A stretch of DNA of 43,222 nucleotides, from NCBI GenBank assembly GCA_016841875.1, contig JAENYG010000026.1:1-43222 (forward strand), in the 5' to 3' direction. Below, piece after piece: positions 9,500-18,746 of the stretch; the first letter of the stretch is position 1, and each line of letters starts with the position of its first letter. A program made the position numbers and the translations under genes. The DNA is from Syntrophomonas sp. (GTDB lineage Bacteria; Bacillota; Syntrophomonadia; Syntrophomonadales; Syntrophomonadaceae). Under the pieces are notes generated by a model that was not told the origin of the DNA, made no database searches, and saw nothing but the letters and a program-made list of their open reading frames with translations.

Positions 9500-10521
9500 A
9501 AATAAAATATATTGGGGGATTTCCGCCTCCTTACGGCGGGGTTTCGATAAAAAACAAGATGCTTTATGATAATCTTTCTACTATTTTACCTATGCAAAAA
9601 GTTGATTTAAGTTTGGTAAAAAAGAAAAAGATGGAAGAAGTTTTAAAGCTTGCTTTGGCTTTTATTAATTCGAGGAGTATTTTGATAATTGGTTCATCTG
9701 GTTCGTCGAGGAAAAAGATATGCAAGTTACTATACTATTTTAATAGAAAAACACTAAATAGATCTCTTCTAATGGTAATGGGAGGAATTGAATCAGTAGT
9801 TATTGCAAAAGATCCTGAATATATCAAATATGTTAAAGAGTATAAACAAGTGTATGTTCAGACAGAAGGAATGAAAAAACACCTAATCGATGTAGGAATT
9901 AGTAATGTAACCGTATTTCCTACTTGCAGAGAATATAGCGCAGATTTTCCGGATGTGAAAATTACAAAAATCAATGAACCATTAAAATGTGTTTTTTTCT
10001 CACTAGTTTCAAAAGATAAAGGCGCCGATTTAGTATTAAAGGCATATGATTTACTAAGTGAATTAGATATTGATGTCGAAATTGATATGTACGGGCATAT
10101 TGAAGATAGTTATTATAACGAGTTTATCAAAAGTGTAGATAATAGCAAGGTTATGTATAAAGGTGTTTTTAACCCTGATAGCGGGAACGTATATGCAAAA
10201 TTAAGCGAATATGATCTTCTGTTATTTCCAACAAGATGGAAAGCTGAAGGAACACCTGGAATTCTAATTGAATCTAAAATTGCTGGTATAGCGGCAATAA
10301 CTAGTAATCAAAATTATAATAGCGAAATTGTTCACAATGATATTGATGGTATAGTGCTTAAGCAAAATAATGAGGAAGAGTTAGCTGAAGCAATAATGAA
10401 ACTTTATTATAATAAAGAACTTTTAAATACCATGAAGCACAAAGCAAAACAATCAAGCAAAAAGTATATGCTTGAAGGCTATATTGAGAAAATAGTTGAA
10501 ACGTTAAAAGAGAATATATAA
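9496..10521 (+). CDS. Glycosyltransferase family 4 protein
   Basis: This is a GT-B fold glycosyltransferase of 341 residues. The N-terminal GGFPPPYGGVSIKNKML is the acceptor-side glycine loop. The C-terminal half has VFFSLVSKDKGADLVLKAYD and LFPTRWKAEGTPGILIESKI, the EX7E-type donor site with E253 approximately. GTG 9496 overlaps the previous TGA by four bases, so the gene is coupled to the CapK-like gene. It is followed by 182 bases of AT-rich non-coding sequence and then the IS21 insertion. The linkage it makes cannot be predicted. Confidence 0.85.
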   Translation: MKIKYIGGFPPPYGGVSIKNKMLYDNLSTILPMQKVDLSLVKKKKMEEVLKLALAFINSRSILIIGSSGSSRKKICKLLYYFNRKTLNRSLLMVMGGIESVVIAKDPEYIKYVKEYKQVYVQTEGMKKHLIDVGISNVTVFPTCREYSADFPDVKITKINEPLKCVFFSLVSKDKGADLVLKAYDLLSELDIDVEIDMYGHIEDSYYNEFIKSVDNSKVMYKGVFNPDSGNVYAKLSEYDLLLFPTRWKAEGTPGILIESKIAGIAAITSNQNYNSEIVHNDIDGIVLKQNNEEELAEAIMKLYYNKELLNTMKHKAKQSSKKYMLEGYIEKIVETLKENI

Positions 10522-10698
10522 ACATACTACAAGTTTTAAGGATAGTGAATATTCTAGTTAAATATTTAATAGAGAAAAATTAAAACAAGCTTGGAATATA
10601 GTTATGCATACTAAAAATCAAAGTATTATATCCAAAAAAGTATCAAAAGAAATCGATTAATAAATATACTAATTATAAATGTTATTTCAATACGTATT

Positions 10699-10703
10699 AA
10701 AAC
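10699..10703. repeat. IS21 target-site duplication, left copy (AAAAC)
   Basis: The five bases AAAAC directly outside the left terminus are repeated directly outside the right terminus at 13,136-13,140. The length is within the usual range for IS21 insertions and fixes the element boundaries. Confidence 0.75.
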
Positions 10704-10837
10704 TAGTAGTGCTAATGTAATAGTTGACCACTTAAACAATAAATAAGCATAAAAAAGTTGACCACCCTGAGAGCCCATGTCCTGTATGATTGAAGTTGAA
10801 AGACACCAATCGTATAGGAGGAAAGGAATTGCTCAGA

Positions 10838-12295
10838 ATGGTCGACATTGAGTATATCAGAAAAAAGCACTTCATAGAAGGATGGGCAATTAGGAAAATT
10901 AGTCGCAACCTTCAAGTATCAAGGCAGAGTGTGCGTAAAGCATTGGAAAGCGCTGAAATACCCAAATACAACTTATCCAGTACAAAACCCTGTCCAGTCT
11001 TGGATCCATACAAACCTTTAATCTTAGAATGGCTTTTGAAAGATAAAACTGCTCCCAAGAAGCAGCAACATACTGCAAGACGCATATTTGAAAGACTCCG
11101 TGATGACTACTATTACCCTGGAAGCGAATCAACAGTACGCCGCTTCGTTCAGCTGGAGAAAAAACAAAGAGTTGAGATGTTTATACCCCTTACCGCAGAC
11201 TGGGGTGAACAAGCCCAGGTGGATTGGGGCAGAGCCAAAGTACATATTAACGGGAAAGAAACGGAAGTATCCTTGTTTTGCTTAAGGCTTAAAGCTAGTC
11301 TAGTTCCCTTTGTGTGGGCCTCTCCTACGGAAAAGCTAGAAGCATTCTTGGAGGGTCACAAGCTAGCTTTTGAGTGGCTAGGCGGTATCCCGACTACCTT
11401 GGTGTACGACAATCCAAAGACTGCAGTTACTAAGATTCTCAAAGGTCCGTACCGAGAAGAACATACGGTCTTCTCCAGCTTAAGGGCACATTACCTATTT
11501 GACAGCGAGTTCTGTAACCCGGCCAGTGGTAATGAGAAGGGGACCGTTGAAAACTTGGTTAAGTTTGTTCGACGCAATGCTATGGTGCCAGTACCTTCAG
11601 TAAGATCCATTGATGAGCTTAACCAGAATTTAATAGCCTGGTGCGATCGTCAACGGCAGATCCGTATGAAAGATTGGGAACAGGAGAGTCAGGAATTAAT
11701 GCCGCTGCCCCCTGTTCCATTTAAATGTTCAAGAACCAAAATGGTATCTACCAGCAGGCTTTTACTATTTGAGTTTGACCGCAATCATTACTCGGTACCG
11801 GTAAGCTGTGGGCATAAAAAACTACGAGTCGAATCATTTGTAGATCGAATTGAAGTCTATGATTCTTCCAAACTTGTTGCCCTTCATGATCGTTGTTACA
11901 GCCGTGGTGAAAAGATTATGCAACTCGATCATTACTTGCCGCTTTTGGCCATTAAACCACGGGCAGTGAAAAACGCATTGGTGGTAAGAAAACTCCCTGA
12001 GGTTTACCAGAGACTAAGGGTTTATCTCTGCAAAAGAAATCCTGAAGGATACCGTGAATTTGCTCAGATTCTCCTACTTAATCAGGAGTTTAATTTTGAA
12101 CATGTACTTCAGGTGATAGAGGAAGCTCTTAATCGTAACTGCCCTAGTTATAGCGTTATACGACAACTCCTAGTTACAAAAATGGTAAACTCTCAGATCA
12201 ATACAACTCAATCCGTGGCCAATTTTATGGTCAATGTTGAAGTGCCAGTAGATTGCCCATCGAAGTTCAACAGGCTGATTGGGGCGACTGCATGA
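10838..12295 (+). CDS. istA: IS21-family transposase IstA
   Basis: This is a DDE transposase that cuts and joins IS ends together with IstB. The N-terminal HTH segment is IRKKHFIEGWAIRKISRNLQ with VSRQSVRKAL. The catalytic core has D in QAQVDWG, D in TTLVYDNPKTAV and E in NEKGTVENLVKFVRR. The frame is open back to TTG 10,790. Two nearer starts fit better. ATG 10,838 gives the usual MVDIEYIRKK N-terminus (485 residues). TTG 10,829, three codons upstream, has AGGAGG seven bases before it. The stop overlaps the istB ATG (ATGA), as is usual for IS21. Confidence 0.95.
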   Translation: MVDIEYIRKKHFIEGWAIRKISRNLQVSRQSVRKALESAEIPKYNLSSTKPCPVLDPYKPLILEWLLKDKTAPKKQQHTARRIFERLRDDYYYPGSESTVRRFVQLEKKQRVEMFIPLTADWGEQAQVDWGRAKVHINGKETEVSLFCLRLKASLVPFVWASPTEKLEAFLEGHKLAFEWLGGIPTTLVYDNPKTAVTKILKGPYREEHTVFSSLRAHYLFDSEFCNPASGNEKGTVENLVKFVRRNAMVPVPSVRSIDELNQNLIAWCDRQRQIRMKDWEQESQELMPLPPVPFKCSRTKMVSTSRLLLFEFDRNHYSVPVSCGHKKLRVESFVDRIEVYDSSKLVALHDRCYSRGEKIMQLDHYLPLLAIKPRAVKNALVVRKLPEVYQRLRVYLCKRNPEGYREFAQILLLNQEFNFEHVLQVIEEALNRNCPSYSVIRQLLVTKMVNSQINTTQSVANFMVNVEVPVDCPSKFNRLIGATA

Positions 12296-13068
12296 ACGAA
12301 TATCTTGATCCTAAAGAGGCCGTGGTTGATATTTACTGTAAAGAGTTAAAGCTACCTGGGTTAAAGGTGTCTTTTCGTGAGATCGCCAGAGATGCTATGC
12401 TACAGAACCTAACCCCTGTGGCTTTCCTATCTGCCTGTCTTGCTAAAGAGGTAGAAACTAGGGCACAGAAAAGACTGAGTACCCGCCTAAGACAGGCTCG
12501 GTTTCATGAGGTTAAAACCTTAGAGAGCTTCGATTTTACTGGTGCTCCAAAGCTGCCTAAGACTACTATTATATCTTTGGCGGATTGTAAATTTATTAGA
12601 GATAGGGAAAACGTAATATGCGTTGGCCAGTCTGGGACTGGTAAAACCCACATTGCTACAGCCATAGCCGTGGCAGCTATTCAGCAGGGTTTTAAAGTTA
12701 GATTTATTAGGGTAAGTGACCTGATCCAAGAACTATTGAAAGCGGAGAGCGAATATCGCCTTCCAAGATACTTGAAAACCTGGAACAAGTTCGACCTGGT
12801 TATTTTGGATGAATTGGGATACATAAACCTTGGAGCTGGCAGTCCTTTACTCTTTCAATTCTGCTCGGAACGCTATGAAAGAGGTAGCTTAATCATAACT
12901 ACGAACCTGGATTTTGGCCGTTGGGGGGAGGTGTTCGGGGATAACGCTTTAACCGTAGCTCTCCTGGATAGGATAACTCACCACGCACATGTGATCCCGT
13001 TTGTTGGAGAGTCTTATAGGTTTAAGGAAAGTAAACAGAAGCTTGATATTGAACAATTACACAGCTAG
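12292..13068 (+). CDS. istB: IS21-family transposition ATPase IstB
   Basis: This AAA+ ATPase of 258 residues helps the IstA transposase select its target. Walker A is GQSGTGKTH (112-120) and Walker B is FDLVILDELGY. It also carries ITTNLDFGRWGEVFGD and the C-terminal LLDRITHHAHVIPF with GESYRFKES, all standard for IstB. The open frame extends upstream to TTG 12,253, but ATG 12,292 overlapping the istA stop is the natural coupled start. Confidence 0.95.
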   Translation: MNEYLDPKEAVVDIYCKELKLPGLKVSFREIARDAMLQNLTPVAFLSACLAKEVETRAQKRLSTRLRQARFHEVKTLESFDFTGAPKLPKTTIISLADCKFIRDRENVICVGQSGTGKTHIATAIAVAAIQQGFKVRFIRVSDLIQELLKAESEYRLPRYLKTWNKFDLVILDELGYINLGAGSPLLFQFCSERYERGSLIITTNLDFGRWGEVFGDNALTVALLDRITHHAHVIPFVGESYRFKESKQKLDIEQLHS

Positions 13069-13135
13069 ATTACCCGCCTCAGGGTGGTCAATTTTTTGGT
13101 TGTCACGGTGGTAAACTTTTTGATTGACACTACTA

Positions 13136-13140
13136 AAAAC
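13136..13140. repeat. IS21 target-site duplication, right copy (AAAAC)
   Basis: This is the partner of the left copy at 10,699-10,703. It abuts the CACTACTA terminus. Confidence 0.75.
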
Positions 13141-13202
13141 TTTTGAGAGCAATACAAGTATATCTAGAAATAATTAATTATTAAAAAAAATGGTGGTATT
13201 TT

Positions 13203-14378
13203 ATGAAAAAGTTTGTTTTTTATTTATTTTTATTATACGTGTATACAATACCTATTGAATCAATAATTATGATGAGATTAGGAACAATAAATAGAATTTC
13301 TGGTGTAGTCTTATCAATTTTCTTTTTATTATATTTAATAAGACATGGCAGAATAAACAAAATTCCCTCCTCATTATTTATGATGATTCTATTTTTCCTA
13401 TTTTCAAGTTTGAGTTATTTTTGGAGTATAAATGATTCCGCTACAATTCAAAGAAATATTATATATTTACAGCTTATTATATCTGTTTGGTTAATTTATG
13501 AAATAATTTCAGATGAGAAAAAGTATATTTTAACATTACAGTTTTATGTTTTTGGTGCTGTTACTGCTGCTCTTTTTATTGTTTATCAATTTCTCTTTTT
13601 CGACCAAAATATAATTAGATATACTGCATTTTCATTTAATATAAATGATTTAGCTTTGTTATTATGTTTAGCATTACCTATTGCTTGGTTTTTAGGGTAT
13701 GAAAGAAAAACAAAATATTACTTTCTAAATTACCTTTTTATAATAGTAATGATTTTTTCAGCGTTACTCAGTGGCTCAAGATCTGTTTTTTTGTCAGTAT
13801 CAATATTTTTATTGTTTTTAGTTGCAAGCATTATTAGTCGAAAATTCAACTTTTCGGTAATCAGGAATAATATATTGGTCATTCTTCTGTCAGCCTCTAT
13901 TTTACTATTTATTATTAATAATATTCCCGTAGAAACTATGACAAGAATGACAGGAATTTTAAATTTTGATAATGAGTTTAGTCAATTATTAGGTGTAAGA
14001 AATATACTGTGGAGGGCGAGTGTCTTAGCTTTTTATGAAAGTCCCATTCTGGGAGTGGGAGCAGGGGCTGGTCGTTATGCTATAGCTACTTATTTTGGAG
14101 AAGTCTTTACTCCCCATAATGTTTTTTTTGTACATTTAGTTGATTTAGGTTTAATAGGGATTATTCTGTTTCTGTCATACAATATTTCTTGTATTAAAAA
14201 TATTTTAAAGATGGATAAATCCGAAAAAAAGTATTGGGTTGTTTTAATCATTATATTAATAATAGCTCTGTCAAGCATGAACTGGTATCATAATAAGGCT
14301 TATTGGTTATTCCTGGGGATTTTAATTGCGAGAAAAAATATACTCAAAAAGAACAATAGCGCTACAATGCAATGTTAA
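13203..14378 (+). CDS. O-antigen polymerase/ligase family membrane protein (Wzy-like)
   Basis: This is a 391-residue integral membrane protein with about ten hydrophobic segments beginning at residue 3. It would join lipid-linked repeat units outside the membrane. The large loop and conserved C-terminal part contain LLSGSRSVFLSVS, SPILGVGAGAGRY and HNVFFVHLVDLGLIGIIL, which match the Wzy_C/O-antigen ligase family. It is the only polymerase candidate in the locus. GGTGGT precedes the ATG. The gene is very AT-rich, like its neighbours. Before the IS insertion it would have been roughly 260 bases downstream of the preceding glycosyltransferase gene. Confidence 0.88.
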   Translation: MKKFVFYLFLLYVYTIPIESIIMMRLGTINRISGVVLSIFFLLYLIRHGRINKIPSSLFMMILFFLFSSLSYFWSINDSATIQRNIIYLQLIISVWLIYEIISDEKKYILTLQFYVFGAVTAALFIVYQFLFFDQNIIRYTAFSFNINDLALLLCLALPIAWFLGYERKTKYYFLNYLFIIVMIFSALLSGSRSVFLSVSIFLLFLVASIISRKFNFSVIRNNILVILLSASILLFIINNIPVETMTRMTGILNFDNEFSQLLGVRNILWRASVLAFYESPILGVGAGAGRYAIATYFGEVFTPHNVFFVHLVDLGLIGIILFLSYNISCIKNILKMDKSEKKYWVVLIIILIIALSSMNWYHNKAYWLFLGILIARKNILKKNNSATMQC

Positions 14379-14433
14379 GTTTAACAACTTATACTTTTGC
14401 TATATAATTAAATCTTAAAAGGATAATGATAGC

Positions 14434-15642
14434 ATGCAGGACAAGAATTTAAACAGAAAAAACATTGCTATAATTGTACCGACATTAAAAAATGGAGGCG
14501 CAGAAAGAATAGCATCAAACTTATCACTCAGCATTCCTAAAGACTATAAAATCCATATAATTGTAAATGAAACAAGTGATGGTGATTATCCGTATAGGGG
14601 AACATTACATAACTTAAAATCGAAATCATATAATAACATACTACTTAAAGCGTTTAGTATTATTAACAGAACAATTCAAGTTAAAAAGATTAAAAAGGCA
14701 AATAACATAAAAATAAGCATTAGTTTCTTGACGGCTTCGAATTTTGTTAATGTGTTTTCAAAGAGCGGAGATAAAACAATATTAACGATTCATAGCATTA
14801 TGTCCAAGGTAAAGAATGTTAGTTTATATCAAATCATTAAAAATTTATTAATAAGAAGATTGTATGTAAGAGCAGATGAAATAGTTGCTGTTTCTGAAGG
14901 AGCAAAACTAAGCTTAGTTAGAAATTATAAATTGGACGATGGTCTTGTCAGTGTAATTAATAACATTTTTGATATTTCTAGGATCCAAGAGTTATCAAAA
15001 GAAAGCCTGTCAAACGTAGATAGTCAATTATTTGAAGCCCCGGTAATAGTTAATGTAGGAAGACTATCGAAAGTAAAAGGCCAATGGAGTTTAATTAGAG
15101 CTTTTAAGAAAGTTAAAGAACAAAACAGAGATGCTAGACTAATTTTCCTAGGAACAGGAGAATTAGAAAATGAACTAAAAAATTTGGTTAAGGAATTGGA
15201 ATTAGAAAGTAGTGTAAAGTTCATAGGATTTACAAATAACCCTTACAAATATCTTTCTAGATCAACAATATTTGTATCAAGTTCTATAAGAGAAAGCTTC
15301 GGAAATGCGATTATAGAAGCAATGGCTTGTGAAACCCCAGTAATTTCTACAGATTGCGTATATGGTCCTCGCGAAATCCTACACCCTAATTCAGATATAG
15401 AACTACGAACAGATTCTATAGAGTATGCACCATATGGGATTTTATCACCAGTTTCTGATAATTATGTTGATTATTATGACACAGAATTAACAACTAATGA
15501 AACACTACTTGCGGAAAGTATCATTCAATTACTATCAAATGAAACGAAAAAAGAGCATTATAAAAATAAAGGTCTAATAAGAGCGCGGGACTTTGCAAGT
15601 GATATGATTATTGAAAAATGGATTGAATTATTTGAGGGTTAG
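14434..15642 (+). CDS. Glycosyltransferase family 4 protein
   Basis: This is a GT-B glycosyltransferase of 402 residues. The N-terminal IAIIVPTLKNGGAERIASNL is a classic GT4 start. VNVGRLSKVKGQWSLIRAF begins the donor domain, LIFLGTGELENELK follows, and SIRESFGNAIIEAMACETPV holds the two EX7E glutamates. It lies between the Wzy-like and pyruvyl transferase genes in the + strand series. AAAGGATAATG precedes the start. The sugar it transfers is unknown. Confidence 0.92.
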   Translation: MQDKNLNRKNIAIIVPTLKNGGAERIASNLSLSIPKDYKIHIIVNETSDGDYPYRGTLHNLKSKSYNNILLKAFSIINRTIQVKKIKKANNIKISISFLTASNFVNVFSKSGDKTILTIHSIMSKVKNVSLYQIIKNLLIRRLYVRADEIVAVSEGAKLSLVRNYKLDDGLVSVINNIFDISRIQELSKESLSNVDSQLFEAPVIVNVGRLSKVKGQWSLIRAFKKVKEQNRDARLIFLGTGELENELKNLVKELELESSVKFIGFTNNPYKYLSRSTIFVSSSIRESFGNAIIEAMACETPVISTDCVYGPREILHPNSDIELRTDSIEYAPYGILSPVSDNYVDYYDTELTTNETLLAESIIQLLSNETKKEHYKNKGLIRARDFASDMIIEKWIELFEG

Positions 15643-15681
15643 AAATTAGGATTTGAGCCATTAGCTAGAAGGGGAATCTAA

Positions 15682-16884
15682 ATGATATCAAATCAAAAAG
15701 CATTTTGCAGTAAAATAAATCGAAATGTAGGAATATTAACCTTGTATTACAAATCGATAAATTACGGGGGATTACTACAAGCATATGCATTAACTAAAGC
15801 TATCAATAATCTTGATTTTTATGCCAAACAAATTAAATATGATTATAGGGTACCTGAAAAAAAAGAGTTTCGAGAGCTGCTTAGGTATAATAACCCAGCC
15901 GACATTATTAGCAAATTACTAACTAAGTTAAAAAGAAGCAGAGTTCGACAAACAAATTCATCATACATATTTGAACAAAGAATTAATAAAGCGAAAGAAT
16001 TTGCGGATTCGATACCGCATACAAATGAGATTTATTCTGAAAGAAATATTGAAAAGCTATTAGAAGAAATTGGTATATTTGTTGTAGGTAGTGACCAGAT
16101 TTGGAACGACTTTAGCTCAGTGTTTTTTTTAGACTTTGTACCGCAGACTTATGGGAAAATATCCTATGCGGCAAGCATGAGCAAGTCAGGGATATCAAAG
16201 AAAAAACTTAAATATATGGCAAAATATATTGACAAATTTAACTTTGTTTCAGTGCGTGAAAATAGTGCGAAAGAGTCTTTGGAGCCTTTTGTTAATAAAA
16301 AAATACATGTGTTACCAGATCCAACTATTATAATAGATAAAGCAGGATGGCACAACTTAGCAGAGGATTATTATATTGGACAAGATTATATCTTTGTCTA
16401 TTTACTGGGTGACAACATCCAACATAGAAAAAGAATTAAAGAGATTGCCGATTTAATGAATTTAGCAATAGTATTTATCCCCCACGTTCATTTAAAAGTA
16501 CGAGATGTAGATAAAGATTTCGCGGATTATGAGCTCTATGATGTGGGGCCTAGAGAATTTGTGGGATTAATTAAAAATGCAAGCATGGTGATCACTGACT
16601 CATTTCATGGTTGTGTTATTTCATCTATTTTGGAAAAAAATTTTTGGGCCGTTAAACGTCACTTAGATTCAAACATAAATAATATGAATTCGCGATTATA
16701 CACACTATTTGAGAGCATGAAAATTGAAAAAAGGTTTCTCGAAGATGTGAATAATGATGAAGTGTTATTAAGAGAAATTAATTATGGTTCAGTTAGCAGG
16801 AATATTAATATTTTAAGAAAAAACTCAATTGAACAATTACGTCAGGCTTTAAATTCTTGTACAAAGGAATTTAATACTAAATAA
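15682..16884 (+). CDS. Polysaccharide pyruvyl transferase family protein
   Basis: This is a member of the PS_pyruv_trans family (CsaB/WcaK-like), which transfers pyruvate from phosphoenolpyruvate to a sugar as a ketal and so adds negative charge to the polymer. N-terminal VGILTLYYKSINYGGLLQAY, GSDQIWNDFSSVFFLDFVP, SVRENSAKESL and late MVITDSFHGCVISSIL are characteristic. It is 400 residues long, normal for the family. AGAAGGGGAAT precedes the ATG. The TAA stop lies inside the left target-site copy of the foldback element, so that insertion landed exactly at the gene end without changing the protein. Confidence 0.9.
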   Translation: MISNQKAFCSKINRNVGILTLYYKSINYGGLLQAYALTKAINNLDFYAKQIKYDYRVPEKKEFRELLRYNNPADIISKLLTKLKRSRVRQTNSSYIFEQRINKAKEFADSIPHTNEIYSERNIEKLLEEIGIFVVGSDQIWNDFSSVFFLDFVPQTYGKISYAASMSKSGISKKKLKYMAKYIDKFNFVSVRENSAKESLEPFVNKKIHVLPDPTIIIDKAGWHNLAEDYYIGQDYIFVYLLGDNIQHRKRIKEIADLMNLAIVFIPHVHLKVRDVDKDFADYELYDVGPREFVGLIKNASMVITDSFHGCVISSILEKNFWAVKRHLDSNINNMNSRLYTLFESMKIEKRFLEDVNNDEVLLREINYGSVSRNINILRKNSIEQLRQALNSCTKEFNTK

Positions 16885-16887
16885 TTT
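16880..16887. repeat. Foldback-element target duplication, left copy (AATAATTT)
   Basis: This is an 8-bp direct repeat matching 17,153-17,160. It includes the TAA stop of the pyruvyl transferase gene. Confidence 0.7.
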
Positions 16888-17152
16888 GATTCCCCTGCGA
16901 AAACCCAGAACAACTGGTTTGGATGCATAAATATGTAGGAGCCGTTTGATGCAGCATGGTAGCAACACCCTGCGAAGCCGAATGACGAAAGGGGGCGAGC
17001 CGCACGGGGGGGCGAGAGGGCCTATGAGCGGAGCGATTTTTAGGCCCGGTACCCCTTTCGTCGTGAGGCAAGCAGATGGTGTTTCCCATGCGAAATCTGG
17101 CGACGAATATTTATGTATCCAAACCCGCACGAAATACCTTCGCAGGAGAACC
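16888..17152. mobile_element. 265-bp foldback element (MITE-like), no coding capacity
   Basis: This GC-rich island sits in AT-rich surroundings. Its ends are the 14-bp inverted repeat GRTTCYCCTGCGAA (12 of 14 match). Most of it folds back on itself: 16,916-16,934 pairs with 17,107-17,125 (18 of 19), 16,954-16,969 with 17,078-17,091 (interrupted), 16,984-16,994 with 17,052-17,062 (11 of 11), and 17,018-17,024 with 17,041-17,047 (7 of 7). It is flanked by the 8-bp direct repeat AATAATTT. The 83-codon open frame inside shows no protein features and reflects the base composition. A structured RNA is an alternative, but the target duplication favours a mobile element. Confidence 0.75.
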
Positions 17153-17160
17153 AATAATTT
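17153..17160. repeat. Foldback-element target duplication, right copy (AATAATTT)
   Basis: This is the partner of 16,880-16,887 and directly abuts the right inverted repeat. Confidence 0.7.
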
Positions 17161-17205
17161 AAAATGGTTCAAACATATTAAATCAATAGAAAAGTAGGCC
17201 TTGTA

Positions 17206-18735
17206 ATGAAAGTAAACCAACTTAAAGCAGGGGCACTACTATCGTATGCCTCAATATTTATAACCATTCTTGTAGGCCTTGTTTACACTCCTATAATGAT
17301 AAGATTACTTGGACAGGCGGAGTTTGGATTATATTCTTTGATAGGTGCTATAGTAGGCTACCTTAGTATATTGGATTTAGGTCTCGGTAATGCGATTGTT
17401 AGATATACTGCCAGGAATAGAGCCGTAGGTGATAAAGAAACTGAATCAAGTATGAATGGCATGTTTCTGGTTCTATATAGCTTTATCGGGCTTCTTACCG
17501 TTGCTTTAGGGGCAATATTATATATTAATATCGATAATATGTTTGGTGCGAGCCTAACAGACCAGGAACTTGAAAAAGCCAAAATCATGATGTTATTATT
17601 GATTTTTAATTTCGCAGTATCGTTCCCACTGGGTACCTTTGGATCAATCATGCAGGCGTATGAGAGATTTGTATTTGTTAAGTTAATTCATATTGTTCGC
17701 TCAATACTAATGCCATGTATCACTTTACCGTTCCTGTATGCTGGATATGGTTCGGTGTCAATGGTAGTAGTGAATACTGTGCTGAACATCACCCTCTTGT
17801 TAATCAACCTAGTATATTGCCTGCGAGTTTTAAAAACGAAAATTCGTTTCAAGGGTTTTGATTATCCCTTACTTAGAGAGATTGCCGGTTATTCATTTTT
17901 CATTTTTTTAAATGTAATAGTGGATAAAATTTATTGGAGTACTGGGCAGTTTATTTTGGGTATAGTCTCAGGCACAACATTGGTTGCGATATATGCGATA
18001 GCGATGCAGTTAAATTCAATGTATATGATGTTTTCCACCGCTATAAGCGGTGTGCTCTTACCTAAAATTACTATGATGGTTGCCAATAATGCCAGTAGTG
18101 ATGAATTATCACAGATAATGATTAAAATTGGCAGGGTACAGTATGTTGTAATGGCTCTTATAATAACTGGGTTTATTCTTTTTGGACAGGCTTTTATTAA
18201 TCTATGGGCAGGCCCCAATTACAGTGATGCGTATCTCATTGTATTATTGGTAATGTTGCCAATTACGGTTCCGTTAATACAAAATGTAGGGATTGCCATT
18301 CTGCAAGCTAAAAATATGCAGGGATTTAGATCGGTGGTTTATATTGCAATTGCGGTTATAAACGTTATAGCCAGTATTCCCTTGGCGAAAATGTGGGGCG
18401 GATTCGGTTGTGCGTTGGCTACTGGCGTATCACTAACATTGGGAAACATTATAATTATGAATTTTTATTATCATCGTAAGATTGGTCTTAATATACCGCT
18501 TTTTTGGAGAAACATTTTTCGTATGACTATACCGGTTCTTGTTGTATTGTTATGTGGTTATGGAATAAATGGTCTTATTGTACAGGATGGTTTTTTATTA
18601 CTAGCTTGTAAAATAGTCATATATTCTATAGTGTATGTACTTATTATGTGGTTCTTTGGTCTTAATATGTATGAGAAAGATCTATTTATATCACCTTTAA
18701 AAAGGATTGTTATGAAGATATCGCACGGTGGGTGA
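17206..18735 (+). CDS. Wzx-type polysaccharide flippase
   Basis: This is a MOP/MVF-superfamily membrane protein of 509 residues with about 12-14 hydrophobic segments. It would flip the undecaprenyl-linked repeat unit across the membrane for the Wzy-like polymerase. The N-terminal half carries YTPIMIRLLGQAEFGLYSL and ILDLGLGNAIVRYTARN, both typical of Wzx. The foldback element lies 53 bases upstream, so any leader or promoter for this gene was displaced or supplied by the element. The stop is 11 bases before the next gene. Confidence 0.93.
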   Translation: MKVNQLKAGALLSYASIFITILVGLVYTPIMIRLLGQAEFGLYSLIGAIVGYLSILDLGLGNAIVRYTARNRAVGDKETESSMNGMFLVLYSFIGLLTVALGAILYINIDNMFGASLTDQELEKAKIMMLLLIFNFAVSFPLGTFGSIMQAYERFVFVKLIHIVRSILMPCITLPFLYAGYGSVSMVVVNTVLNITLLLINLVYCLRVLKTKIRFKGFDYPLLREIAGYSFFIFLNVIVDKIYWSTGQFILGIVSGTTLVAIYAIAMQLNSMYMMFSTAISGVLLPKITMMVANNASSDELSQIMIKIGRVQYVVMALIITGFILFGQAFINLWAGPNYSDAYLIVLLVMLPITVPLIQNVGIAILQAKNMQGFRSVVYIAIAVINVIASIPLAKMWGGFGCALATGVSLTLGNIIIMNFYYHRKIGLNIPLFWRNIFRMTIPVLVVLLCGYGINGLIVQDGFLLLACKIVIYSIVYVLIMWFFGLNMYEKDLFISPLKRIVMKISHGG

Positions 18736-18746
18736 GGGATGGTTGA

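Larger units (their letters stand above)
10704..13135 (+). mobile_element. IS21-family insertion sequence, apparently intact
   Basis: The element is 2,432 bp and carries istA and istB. It starts TAGTAGTG and ends CACTACTA, a perfect 8-bp terminal inverted repeat that continues imperfectly inwards. Internal repeats containing GTTGACCAC or its degenerate form occur at 10,722-10,731 and 10,756-10,765. They recur inverted at the right end (TGGTCAAT near 13,085 and GGTGGTAAAC near 13,107). These are the multiple terminal repeats expected of IS21 elements. The element is flanked by the 5-bp direct repeat AAAAC (10,699-10,703 and 13,136-13,140). It lies between the glycosyltransferase and wzy genes and breaks no recognisable reading frame. 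Confidence 0.93.

Noticed and set aside
10522-10703. AT-rich gap between the glycosyltransferase and the IS21 element, checked for a gene broken by the insertion
   Set aside because: All frames are closed within short distances on both sides of the insertion, so no interrupted gene is supported.
16946-17197. An 83-codon + strand frame and two - strand frames inside the GC-rich island
   Set aside because: They lie in self-complementary sequence, show no protein-like pattern or ribosome site, and are best explained by the foldback element.
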